Below are positions 5,673 to 12,854 of a stretch of 17,115 nucleotides of DNA, piece by piece; the stretch's first letter is position 1; the number at the start of each line of letters is the position of its first letter. The notes under the pieces were generated by a model that worked only from the letters and a program-made list of their open reading frames with translations, made no database searches and was not told the DNA's origin. The stretch comes from Candidatus Magasanikiibacteriota bacterium (lineage in GTDB: Bacteria > Patescibacteriota > Patescibacteriia > Magasanikbacterales > UBA922): NCBI GenBank assembly GCA_012800155.1, contig JAAZJX010000017.1, positions 1 through 17,115 on the forward strand, given 5' to 3'. A program made the translations under genes and the position numbers.

Positions 5673-5698
5673 AAACTTCGCTTATTAAAACGAAATTT
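5673..5698 (-). terminator. Terminator after tRNA-Gly
   Basis: The stem AAATTTCG / CGAAGTTT (one mismatch) is followed on the minus strand by a T run. It starts 8 bases after the tRNA-Gly 3' end. T-rich sequence on the other side lets it serve the + strand orphan gene as well. Confidence 0.65.
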
Positions 5699-5705
5699 TT
5701 ATTTG

Positions 5706-5776
5706 AGCGGAATACCAGAATCGAACTGGCGCTCTTAGCTTGGGAAGCTAATGTACTGCCACTATACTAATTCCGC
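5706..5776 (-). tRNA. tRNA-Gly(CCC)
   Basis: This 71-base cloverleaf has acceptor GCGGAAT/ATTCCGC, D stem GTAT/GTAC with loop AGTGGCA, anticodon stem TTAGC/GCTAA with loop TTCCCAA (anticodon CCC), and T arm GCCAG-TTCGATT-CTGGT. The discriminator is T, normal for glycine, and no CCA is encoded. It follows the isomerase gene by 33 bases on the same strand. Confidence 0.94.
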
Positions 5777-5778
5777 TT

Positions 5779-5806
5779 ATAAAGTCTCGATTTCTCGAGA
5801 CTTTAT
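5779..5806. terminator. Stable hairpin between the isomerase gene and tRNA-Gly
   Basis: A perfect 12-bp stem (ATAAAGTCTCGA with TCGAGACTTTAT) closes a 4-base loop that is GAAA on the minus strand. The T-rich tail is on the + strand side; on the minus strand only TTTAT follows. It may therefore protect the mRNA 3' end after RNase P cleavage rather than terminate. Confidence 0.55.
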
Positions 5807-5809
5807 TTT

Positions 5810-6898
5810 TTATTCTGAAATTGTATTTTCTTCACTATCCTCTACTTCAATAGTTATTGGTTCTGTTTGTTGAGTTTGTTTTAAAGATTCAAATGGATTG
5901 TTAATTGGTAAATTAATTTTAATTTTAGCTGTCATCAACTGATTATTCATATAAGTATAAAAATCACGCACAAAACGTCTATCATCCAATTTTACAATAT
6001 GATATCCAAAAGAAGTTTCAACTAAATCATCAGCAAGTTGACCTTTTTCCATAGCAAATATTGCTTCTTCAAATTCTGGTATCATTATACCTCTAGAAAA
6101 CCAACCAAGATCTCCACCTTCATCTTTGGTACTATCAACACCATATTGAGCAGCCATTTCTGCAAAATCTGCTCCATCTTTGATCTTTTGTAAAACTTCC
6201 TTAGCTTTTGTTTTAGCTTGTTCTTTTGTAGTTTTTTCATCTTCCATAAATAAAATATGGCTAGCTCTAACTTCCTCTACTGCAAACTCATCTGTATTAT
6301 CCAATGTTTTTTCACTAAAAGCAGTTTGTAATTTTTGTTCTAATAAAATTGGTTTTCCTACTCTTTCTATATATTTTTCCAAAGTCCAACCATAACGATC
6401 TTGTAATTCTTTATTAGCTTCAGCTTCACTAGGAAATTGTGTTAATAAGCTATCCTTAAAATTAGTAATATCTTCATTTGTTACTTTAACACCATATTCT
6501 TTAGCAGTTTTATTGATCAATTTATTAGCCAAAAGACGACTCAAAACTTGATCAGAAATTTCTTCACTGGTTGGTACAGTTAAACCCTCTGGTGGATTGC
6601 TATAAAATTTATTTAAAGTTTTTAAATCTTCTACATAATCATTATAACTAATTTTTTCACCATTAATTTCAGCAACTGAAAGATTCAAAACCTTACTCAT
6701 TCCTAAAACAAAAGAATTTTGAGAAAGATTTTTTACTGCTCTTACAGAAACAACCGTCGATATTAATAAAAAGATAACCAAAATACCTAATAAACCGAAA
6801 CCAAAATATTTTAACATGTCTTTTGGTGAATCAGTTTTTGTATTAGTTTTTTTTGACTTCACCTCTTTGACCTCCTCCTTTTTTATTTTTTCTTCCAT
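5810..6898 (-). CDS. Membrane-anchored SurA/PrsA-like peptidylprolyl isomerase (parvulin domain)
   Basis: This protein would catalyse cis-trans isomerisation of proline bonds and help exported proteins fold outside the membrane. The 362 residues start with a lysine-rich cytoplasmic tail and a membrane segment at about 31-54. A SurA-N-type chaperone region follows (VAEINGEKISYNDYVEDL at 75-92). The parvulin domain spans about 209-306: VRASHILF, AKEVLQKIKDGADFAEMAAQY, GGDLGWFSRGIMIPEFEEAIFAM and FGYHIVKLDDRR. It lies downstream of the ftsB-like gene in the cell-wall cluster, 40 bases away, and is followed by a hairpin and tRNA-Gly. No lipobox cysteine is seen, so it is a signal-anchored form, not the lipoprotein PrsA type. 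Confidence 0.9.
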   Translation of the reverse strand: MEEKIKKEEVKEVKSKKTNTKTDSPKDMLKYFGFGLLGILVIFLLISTVVSVRAVKNLSQNSFVLGMSKVLNLSVAEINGEKISYNDYVEDLKTLNKFYSNPPEGLTVPTSEEISDQVLSRLLANKLINKTAKEYGVKVTNEDITNFKDSLLTQFPSEAEANKELQDRYGWTLEKYIERVGKPILLEQKLQTAFSEKTLDNTDEFAVEEVRASHILFMEDEKTTKEQAKTKAKEVLQKIKDGADFAEMAAQYGVDSTKDEGGDLGWFSRGIMIPEFEEAIFAMEKGQLADDLVETSFGYHIVKLDDRRFVRDFYTYMNNQLMTAKIKINLPINNPFESLKQTQQTEPITIEVEDSEENTISE

Positions 6899-6938
6899 AC
6901 TTTTTTAAATTAAAATTAAATTTAATAAATTAATATTT

Positions 6939-7337
6939 TTAAATATCTTTATGAATAAAATAATACCACCATTTAATAGGATTTTTCAAGACATTTTTCT
7001 TATCCTCAACAAAAGATTCTTCTTTTTCTGAATTATTTACATTGTTAAAAATCATTACTTGCTCACCCGGTTGTTTCATATTTAATTCTATTCTAGCTTT
7101 TTCTTCAACAAAACTATCTGAAGTAACATATTTTAAAATTTCCATTGATTCTAATTTTTTTATTTCTAAACTTTTCACTTCTTCTTTGAGTAATTCAATC
7201 TCTTGTCTAACTTTATAATCTTGGTAATAAGCTCGAGCAAAAGAAAAAGCAAAAAATACTGCAATTATTAAAGCAATTACTAAAAACCAGCGTGAAGAAA
7301 GCACACTTTTTATCTTATTTTTTTCTTTTGTTTTCAT
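6939..7337 (-). CDS. FtsB/DivIC-like septum formation initiator
   Basis: FtsB/DivIC proteins are small bitopic divisome components that link FtsL and FtsQ/DivIB and help activate FtsW/FtsI. With the ATG at 7337 the protein has 132 residues. A membrane segment spans about 17-34 (WFLVIALIIAVFFAFSF), a charged coiled coil about 38-62 (QEIELLKEEVKSLEIKKLES), and EEKARIELNMKQPGE, the family hallmark, follows. A longer frame starts 13 codons upstream, but its extra codons overlap the promoter -10 box (7350-7345), so 7337 is preferred. That -10 ends 7 bases before the ATG, which predicts a leaderless mRNA. The gene lies in the murE-like to isomerase cluster. Confidence 0.85.
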   Translation of the reverse strand: MKTKEKNKIKSVLSSRWFLVIALIIAVFFAFSFARAYYQDYKVRQEIELLKEEVKSLEIKKLESMEILKYVTSDSFVEEKARIELNMKQPGEQVMIFNNVNNSEKEESFVEDKKNVLKNPIKWWYYFIHKDI

Positions 7338-7344
7338 AAACAAA

Positions 7345-7350
7345 ATTATA
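7345..7350 (-). promoter_or_regulatory. Extended -10 promoter giving a probable leaderless ftsB-like mRNA
   Basis: On the minus strand TGG-TATAAT ends 7 bases before the ATG at 7337, so the +1 should be at or next to the start codon. The -35 region is only T-rich. Confidence 0.6.
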
Positions 7351-7382
7351 CCACAAAAATAAAAATAAAAAAACAAGACAAA

Positions 7383-8021
7383 CTATTCTTCATTTTCTTC
7401 TACTGATTCTAATTTAGTAATTCTTTTATTCACAATTTTTTTAATTTTATAAAGATCAGTTAATTCCAATTCATAAATTTGATCTCTAATATTCTCTGCT
7501 ACATCTTCACTATAATTATGCACATATTTACTCATAAAACGATCTCTATTATCTTGAATTATTTCTTGAATCTGAATAGGAGATTTAATTTTATCTACTA
7601 TGATTTCTATTTGTCCATTACCAGTCTGAATTATTACTTTACCATAACGAAAAAGTGTCCCCCAAAAACCTTTAATACTTCCAAAAATATCTTCTACTTG
7701 ATCATAAGTTATTTTGGAAATTTCTTTATGAAAAAAACCTTTTTGATTGATATCCACAAGTCGATGTGTAGTAATAATAAAAATATTTCTTTGCCAAACA
7801 AAAATAATTTTGACAATTAAAAATAAACTTAAAACAATTGGTAAAATAAATAAAGTTATTCCCCACCAATCATGACGAAACAACCAAAACATGAAAAAAA
7901 ATGGAGTTACTAATAAAATAAAAACTAAAAACCAATCCCAAAATAAAGTTATTCCCGCTCTTTTTATAATTTCAATTACTTTTTCTCCTTCTTTCAAAGT
8001 TATAAACTTTTCTAGATTCAT
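7383..8021 (-). CDS. PH-domain (YdbS/bPH2-like) membrane protein
   Basis: The 212 residues have two membrane segments (about 25-48 and 53-76). A bacterial PH-like domain follows from about 80 to 150, with the typical NIFIITTHRLVDINQKGFFHKE, ISKITYDQVEDI and GTLFRYGKVIIQT patterns. The charged C-terminus (about 165-212) looks helical. Such proteins occur widely as membrane-associated proteins of uncertain role. Here it lies 19 bases after the MurE-like gene and just before the ftsB-like gene, which suggests a function tied to envelope growth. No Shine-Dalgarno is visible. The domain call is good and the function unknown. Confidence 0.85.
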   Translation of the reverse strand: MNLEKFITLKEGEKVIEIIKRAGITLFWDWFLVFILLVTPFFFMFWLFRHDWWGITLFILPIVLSLFLIVKIIFVWQRNIFIITTHRLVDINQKGFFHKEISKITYDQVEDIFGSIKGFWGTLFRYGKVIIQTGNGQIEIIVDKIKSPIQIQEIIQDNRDRFMSKYVHNYSEDVAENIRDQIYELELTDLYKIKKIVNKRITKLESVEENEE

Positions 8022-8040
8022 AAAATATGTAAATTAAAAA

Positions 8041-9366
8041 TTATTTTTTTAATTCCAAATATTTTTTTACTACTTCCCGATCATCCCAATCAATCATTTT
8101 ACCACCTGCTAAACACATTTTTTGTTCACTTCCTTTTCCTGTTATTAAAATTAAATCTCCTATTTTTGCAATCTCTAGAGCTTTTGAAATTGCTTCCTCT
8201 CTATTCAAAATCATAAACAAATCTTCTCCTTCTTTTTTTCCAATACTTAGAGCGCCTATTTTTACACTTTTCATAATTTCTTGTGGATCTTCATCATAAG
8301 GATCTTCATTAGTAATAATAAAAATATCAGCTTTCTCTCCTACTAATTTTCCAATTGGTTCTCGTCGACTTTTATCACGACCTCCACCAGTAGAACCACA
8401 CACATGAATAATTCTTTGCGGTTTTAATAAATCTACTACTTGGTAAAGTCTGTGTAAAGCAACTGGTTCAAAAGCATAATCAACAATTACTTGAAAACCA
8501 AATTTTTCTGCTTCGACAATAAATTCCAATCTACCCGGAGGCGATTTAATCTGCGTTATTGCTAATTTTATTTTTTCTTCTGAAATATTTAAACTTTTAG
8601 CCACAGCAATCACTCCGGCTAAATTTTCTGCATTATGTTCACCATATAGTGAAGCAAAAAATTGTGTGTCATTCAAAATAAACTGCAATCCATCTTTTGT
8701 AGTTTTAACATTATCTAACATATAAAATACAGAAGATGAAAGTGAAGATTTATATCCAAAAGTTATTTTTTTTTCAAAATTAAATTGTAAAAACTCTTTA
8801 GCATAATCATTATCACTATTTACTATACAAGTCTTATATCCTAAATTATTTATTTTAAGCCCTTGTTTTCTTCTACACTTGCTCACATACTCAAAAATTC
8901 CTAATTTTGCCGCTTTATAATTCTCAAAACCTCCATGTGATTCTAAATGCTCTGGATAAAGATTAGTCAAAACTATTGTGTCATAATTTATAAATCGTTG
9001 ACGATATTGTAAATAACCTTCAGAAGTAGTCTCTACAATCGCAATATCACATTTTTTATTTACCATTTCTCTTAATTTTTCTTGAATAAAATATTTACCT
9101 ACCATAGTCATTTTTTTGTCATTTAATTTTAATTCACCATCAATATAAAAATCAGCAGTGCTCAAACTACCCACTTTGAATCCTGTAAATTCTAAAATTT
9201 GACGCAAAAAATGAATTGAAGAAGTCTTTCCACTAGTACCAGTAATACCAATCACTAACAATTCTTCTGAAGGATGACGAAATTTAATACTCCCCCACCA
9301 AGCAAAAAATAAATGCCTTAAATTTAGGATTTTTTTAGGAATAATTTTTTTAATTATTTTTTTCAT
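8041..9366 (-). CDS. MurE-like Mur ligase (UDP-N-acetylmuramoyl-tripeptide synthetase family)
   Basis: Mur ligases add amino acids to UDP-MurNAc precursors in the cytoplasm using ATP. The 441 residues show the ATP loop GTSGKTS (43-49), the ETTSEG segment, TNLYPEHLESHG of the central domain, and GEHNAENLAGVIAVAKSL. The C-terminal domain starts at PPGRLEF and includes VCGSTGGGRDKSRR and a KGSEQ end motif near residue 410. The MurE signature for diaminopimelate recognition, usually DNPR, reads NEDPYDEDP near residue 352 and lacks the arginine. The usual VDYAHTPDAL reads VDYAFEPVAL. The N-terminal substrate domain is much shortened. It is therefore MurE-like by family, but the amino acid added cannot be stated. 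It follows the translin-like gene by 5 bases. Confidence 0.85.
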   Translation of the reverse strand: MKKIIKKIIPKKILNLRHLFFAWWGSIKFRHPSEELLVIGITGTSGKTSSIHFLRQILEFTGFKVGSLSTADFYIDGELKLNDKKMTMVGKYFIQEKLREMVNKKCDIAIVETTSEGYLQYRQRFINYDTIVLTNLYPEHLESHGGFENYKAAKLGIFEYVSKCRRKQGLKINNLGYKTCIVNSDNDYAKEFLQFNFEKKITFGYKSSLSSSVFYMLDNVKTTKDGLQFILNDTQFFASLYGEHNAENLAGVIAVAKSLNISEEKIKLAITQIKSPPGRLEFIVEAEKFGFQVIVDYAFEPVALHRLYQVVDLLKPQRIIHVCGSTGGGRDKSRREPIGKLVGEKADIFIITNEDPYDEDPQEIMKSVKIGALSIGKKEGEDLFMILNREEAISKALEIAKIGDLILITGKGSEQKMCLAGGKMIDWDDREVVKKYLELKK

Positions 9367-9371
9367 GATAA

Positions 9372-9950
9372 TTATTTATCATCACGCAAACTTAATTCAT
9401 AAACAACTACTTCCAATTTATGTAAAGCTTGTTTTGCTTGATCAAACTTTTGACGATTATAACCTGTGAGATCCATACCTACAAGTTCACCAATAATTTC
9501 TTCAGCTAATTTATAACATTCTTTTACTTTTTTAAAATTTCTTTCAGTCGCTGATTTAATAGCATAACGATAAAGTTCACCCGGAATATCACAAAGACCA
9601 GAAATAAATGCATCATCATCCACTTTTATATCTTTTATTTCATTCAATTTTTCTCCAGCATGAAATTGACTAAATAATACTGCTTCTACATATTCTTCTC
9701 GAGCAGCTTTGTATGATCCTTCTTCAAGCAGTCCTTTCACTTTCATAAATTTTTTTACCAAATTTTGTAATATTTTTTTAGATAATGCTAAATTTTCTTC
9801 TGCCACTTTTATATCATCTCGTTGAAGAGCAAAAATAGCTTTTTTAGCGTGCTGTTGAGCATCACCTGATTGTTTAATTACTTCGTGTCTTTGTTTAGCA
9901 TAAGCTAACAAATTTTTTCGTACTTTTGCCAAATAATTTTTATTTAACAT
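9372..9950 (-). CDS. Translin-family protein
   Basis: Translin and its relatives are all-helical proteins that form oligomeric rings and bind RNA or single-stranded DNA; in eukaryotes some partners are endoribonucleases. The 192 residues are helical throughout. They carry the family's late motif ISGLCDIPGELYRYAIKSA and the closing segment DLTGYNRQKFDQAKQALHKL followed by EVVYELSLR. The ATG at 9950 (MLNKNYLAKVRK) is preferred over the in-frame GTG at 9962; neither has a Shine-Dalgarno. This is the first gene of the cell-wall cluster, with MurE-like 5 bases downstream. Bacterial translins are uncommon. Catalytic residues of the TRAX type could not be confirmed by eye. Confidence 0.8.
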   Translation of the reverse strand: MLNKNYLAKVRKNLLAYAKQRHEVIKQSGDAQQHAKKAIFALQRDDIKVAEENLALSKKILQNLVKKFMKVKGLLEEGSYKAAREEYVEAVLFSQFHAGEKLNEIKDIKVDDDAFISGLCDIPGELYRYAIKSATERNFKKVKECYKLAEEIIGELVGMDLTGYNRQKFDQAKQALHKLEVVVYELSLRDDK

Positions 9951-10000
9951 AAATTTATCCACTGTTTTTAAGGATTAATACTTGATTTTTTACAAGATGT

Positions 10001-10029
10001 AGTATATAATAATTTTGCTTTATTGTCTA
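10001..10029 (-). promoter_or_regulatory. Candidate promoter of the translin-murE-like cluster
   Basis: On the minus strand TAGACA (10029-10024), 17 bases, TATACT (10006-10001) lies about 50 bases before the translin ATG. Confidence 0.5.
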
Positions 10030-10063
10030 TGTCCAAGCTTGTTCAATATAATAAAGTTAAAAT

Positions 10064-10129
10064 CTGATAGCTCAGCTGGTACCTACCTATCGGTAGGCAG
10101 GGAGCAACAGCCTTTTAAATTGATATTGA
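10064..10129 (+). pseudogene. Decayed partial tRNA-Lys copy interrupted by a palindromic insert
   Basis: TAGCTCAGCTGGTA and GAGCAACAGCCTTTTAA are identical to the intact tRNA-Lys that starts at 10157. The acceptor stem, T arm and 3' half are missing or unrecognisable. A 20-base palindromic insert (10082-10101) sits exactly at the end of the D loop. The copy lies 27 bases upstream of the intact gene, as expected for a tandem duplication that decayed. Confidence 0.85.
10082..10101. repeat. Small palindromic insert in the tRNA-Lys copy
   Basis: CCTACCTATCGGTAGGCAGG contains a perfect 6-bp stem CCTACC/GGTAGG around a TATC loop. It belongs to the same family as the insert at 816-836, with paired substitutions (G-C versus A-T) in the stem. 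Confidence 0.85.
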
Positions 10130-10156
10130 TTAAAAAATAAAAAATTAAATAAGTAT

Positions 10157-10229
10157 GGCCTGGTAGCTCAGCTGGTAGAGCAACAGCCTTTTAAGCTGAT
10201 GGTCGCGGGTTCGAATCCCGCCCGGGTCA
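10157..10229 (+). tRNA. tRNA-Lys(UUU)
   Basis: This 73-base cloverleaf has acceptor GGCCTGG/CCGGGTC (with G-T pairs), D stem GCTC/GAGC, anticodon loop CTTTTAA (anticodon TTT), and T arm GCGGG-TTCGAAT-CCCGC. The discriminator is A and no CCA is encoded. The anticodon stem has an A-A mismatch at its outer pair. Confidence 0.95.
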
Positions 10230-10232
10230 CAA

Positions 10233-10267
10233 AAATACTTTATAAACAATAAAGTATTTTTTTATTT
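10233..10267 (+). terminator. Terminator of tRNA-Lys
   Basis: A perfect 11-bp stem AAATACTTTAT / ATAAAGTATTT with an AAACA loop is followed by a long T run. It ends just before the -35 box of the ATPase promoter. Confidence 0.85.
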
Positions 10268-10270
10268 TAA

Positions 10271-10299
10271 TTGTCATCAATCCCATTCTTTGCTAAAAT
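10271..10299 (+). promoter_or_regulatory. Promoter of the P-type ATPase, probably leaderless
   Basis: TTGTCA (10271-10276), 17 bases and TGC-TAAAAT (-10 at 10294-10299) form a strong promoter with an extended -10. The ATG at 10307 is 7 bases after the -10, so the transcript should begin at or next to the start codon. Confidence 0.75.
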
Positions 10300-10306
10300 A
10301 AAAACA

Positions 10307-12829
10307 ATGATAAAATTAAATTTTATGAATTTAATAACAAATAAAAATTATCAAGGTCTGTCTTCTGCAAAAGCAAAAGAAATAATGGAAAAATATGGAC
10401 CAAACATTCGCCAAGCTAAAAAACAAAAAACTTGGTATGGAAGATTTTTTAAAATTATTAGTGAACCAATGATAATTTTAATTATAGCTATTGCTACAGT
10501 TTATTTTTTTATTGGCGACCATTTTGAAGCTTTTATAATGATCTGTTCAATAATTTCCATAATTATTATAGAATTTATTCAAGAAACTAAAACTGATAAA
10601 GCTATTAAAGTATTAGATAAAATGATGACCCAATATTGTACAGTATTCCGAGATAATCAAAGCAAACAATTAGAATCAAAATATTTAGTACCCGGAGATT
10701 TGATCTTTGTAACCGCAGGAGATAAAATTGCTGCTGATGGATTTATTCTTCGTTCATCTGGATTGCAAATTGATGAATCTATTTTAACTGGTGAAGCAAT
10801 TTCTGTGACTAAATCAGAAATAATATCTGAAATAACCAATGATAATAGAGTTTTTCAAGGAACACTAGTCAATCAAGGCGAAGGTTATATAGTGGTGGAA
10901 AAAACTGGCAACAATACTGAATATGGAAAACTTGGAGATTTATTAGAAGAAATAAAAACTTTAAAAACTCCTTTACAAAAGAAAGTTCATAATTTAGTCA
11001 AGTATATTGCCATTGTAGCTTTTTTAGTGGCAGCTAGTGTAACTTTATATTTTTCTCTGCAAAGTGGTTTTACAAAAGGCTTGCTCAATGGTTTGACAAT
11101 TGCTATTGCTCTTATTCCAGAAGAATTTCCTGTAGTTTTTTCTGTTTTTTTAATTATGGGCGTTTGGCGTATGACCAAACATAAAACTTTAATCCGAGAA
11201 ATGACAATGGTAGAAATTCTCGGTTCGGCAACTGTTATTTGTACTGATAAAACTGGAACTCTGACTGAAGGCAAAATGACTCTCAAAAAAATTTATTTCA
11301 AAAATAAAATTCTTACTCCTAATGAAGCTAAAAAACATAAAAAAGATTTTTTAGATTTTATTCACACTTCCCTATTATCTCTTGAACAAGTTGCCATTGA
11401 TCCTATTGAAATTGAAGTTCAAAGATATGCAAAAGAAATTGGCATTAATACTCAAAAATTTTTTGCTAAACATAGATTAGTTACTGATTCATCTTTTGAT
11501 TCTAATACTAAATTAGTCAATCATATTTGGGAAAATAATAAAAATGAATGTTGGCAATATACAGCTGGCGCTCCTGAATCACTAATTAAATATTCTAATT
11601 TATCTAATGAAGAAAAACAAAAAATTGAAAAAGTGTTAAAAGAAAATTTTGAAAAAGGTTATAGAGTCATTGCTGTTGGTAAAAGAAAAATGATTGACTG
11701 TGATGAAATAACCTTAAATAATATTAACTTTGTTGGTTTAATTATTATGAGTGATCCACCTCGTGAAGGTGTTAAAGAAGCAATTAATCTTTGTCAAAAA
11801 GCTGGTATTAGAATTATTATGATTACTGGGGATAATAAACTTACAGCTCATTCTATTGCTGAACAAATAAATCTTAAACATAATGAAGAAATTTTATCAG
11901 GAATTGAATTAGAAAAAATGTCTCCTGCTGAACTTTATAAATCAGTTAAACATCACGATATTTTTGCGAGAGTCCAACCAGAGCAAAAATATTTAATTGT
12001 TGAAGCTCTTCAAAAACATGGCGAAATTGTAGCTATGACTGGTGATGGAGTTAATGATACTCCAGCTCTTAAAAAAGCTAACATTGGTATTGCTATGGGA
12101 ATTCGCGGAACTGAAGTTGCTCGTGCGGCTTCAGGAATGGTTCTCTTGGATGATAATTTTTCAACAATTGTAAAAGCTATTGAAGAAGGACGTAGAATTT
12201 ATGATAATATTCGTCAAGCTTTTGTTTTTTTATTTTCTTTTCATATTCCTATTGTTGGCATGTCTTTATTACCTTTAGCTTTTGGACAAGATTTAATTTT
12301 CATGCCAATTCACATTATCTTTTTAGAAATGATTTGTGATCCAGCTTCTGTGCTTGGTTTTGAACGAGAAAAAGCTAAACATGATTTAATGTTAGAACCA
12401 CCTCGTCCAACTACTGAGCCTTTGATCAATCCAAAACTTTGGGCTAAAATTATTGTTCAAGGTTTAGCAATTACTTTAATTAGTTTTTCTTTTTATTATT
12501 ACTATGTAATTAAATTACAACAGTTTGAACATGGTCGCACTCTTGCTTTTGGATCATTAGTAATTTCTCAAATTTTAATTATTATTTTTAGTCGTGAATG
12601 GGAACAAATAAAATCTAATAAATTCCTTTTAATTATTTCATTTATAACATTAACTTTTTCATTAGCAACTATTTATCTAGCGCCGTTAAGAAAAATCTTC
12701 CATTTCACCTCTATAACTTTCCAAGAATTTTTATTAATAATATTTATACCTTTAATTATTTTTTCTATAATTAAATTAATTTCCTGGTTAATAAAAATAA
12801 ATATAAAAAAAATCCAGCCCTCTAAATAA
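10307..12829 (+). CDS. P-type cation-transporting ATPase
   Basis: P-type ATPases pump cations across the membrane through an aspartyl-phosphate intermediate. The 840 residues (ATG at 10307) show the N-terminal GLSSAKAKEIMEKYGPN motif and the TGEA actuator loop near 160. PEEFP follows in membrane helix 4 (271-275), then the phosphorylated aspartate in DKTGTLT (D314), and TGDGVND (578-584). About ten membrane helices are expected. The helix-4 motif is PEEFP rather than PEGLP, and the helix-6 site reads LEMICDP (D678) instead of the calcium-pump NLVTDG. The ion is therefore undetermined among P2-type possibilities. An in-frame TTG at 10271 is the -35 box, not a start. A shared terminator overlaps the last codons. 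Confidence 0.93.
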   Translation: MIKLNFMNLITNKNYQGLSSAKAKEIMEKYGPNIRQAKKQKTWYGRFFKIISEPMIILIIAIATVYFFIGDHFEAFIMICSIISIIIIEFIQETKTDKAIKVLDKMMTQYCTVFRDNQSKQLESKYLVPGDLIFVTAGDKIAADGFILRSSGLQIDESILTGEAISVTKSEIISEITNDNRVFQGTLVNQGEGYIVVEKTGNNTEYGKLGDLLEEIKTLKTPLQKKVHNLVKYIAIVAFLVAASVTLYFSLQSGFTKGLLNGLTIAIALIPEEFPVVFSVFLIMGVWRMTKHKTLIREMTMVEILGSATVICTDKTGTLTEGKMTLKKIYFKNKILTPNEAKKHKKDFLDFIHTSLLSLEQVAIDPIEIEVQRYAKEIGINTQKFFAKHRLVTDSSFDSNTKLVNHIWENNKNECWQYTAGAPESLIKYSNLSNEEKQKIEKVLKENFEKGYRVIAVGKRKMIDCDEITLNNINFVGLIIMSDPPREGVKEAINLCQKAGIRIIMITGDNKLTAHSIAEQINLKHNEEILSGIELEKMSPAELYKSVKHHDIFARVQPEQKYLIVEALQKHGEIVAMTGDGVNDTPALKKANIGIAMGIRGTEVARAASGMVLLDDNFSTIVKAIEEGRRIYDNIRQAFVFLFSFHIPIVGMSLLPLAFGQDLIFMPIHIIFLEMICDPASVLGFEREKAKHDLMLEPPRPTTEPLINPKLWAKIIVQGLAITLISFSFYYYYVIKLQQFEHGRTLAFGSLVISQILIIIFSREWEQIKSNKFLLIISFITLTFSLATIYLAPLRKIFHFTSITFQEFLLIIFIPLIIFSIIKLISWLIKINIKKIQPSK

Positions 12830-12839
12830 AAGGCTGGAT
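12812..12839. terminator. Bidirectional terminator between the ATPase and zinc-ribbon genes
   Basis: The stem ATCCAGCC / GGCTGGAT (12812-12819 with 12832-12839) has T-rich flanks on both strands. The left arm lies inside the last ATPase codons, and the convergent zinc-ribbon gene uses the opposite strand. Confidence 0.85.
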
Positions 12840-12854
12840 AATTTTTAATAAAGA

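Noticed and set aside
7338..7376. Longer N-terminus of the ftsB-like protein
   Set aside because: The extra 13 codons overlap the -10 promoter element and add an atypical hydrophobic stretch before the normal lysine-rich start.
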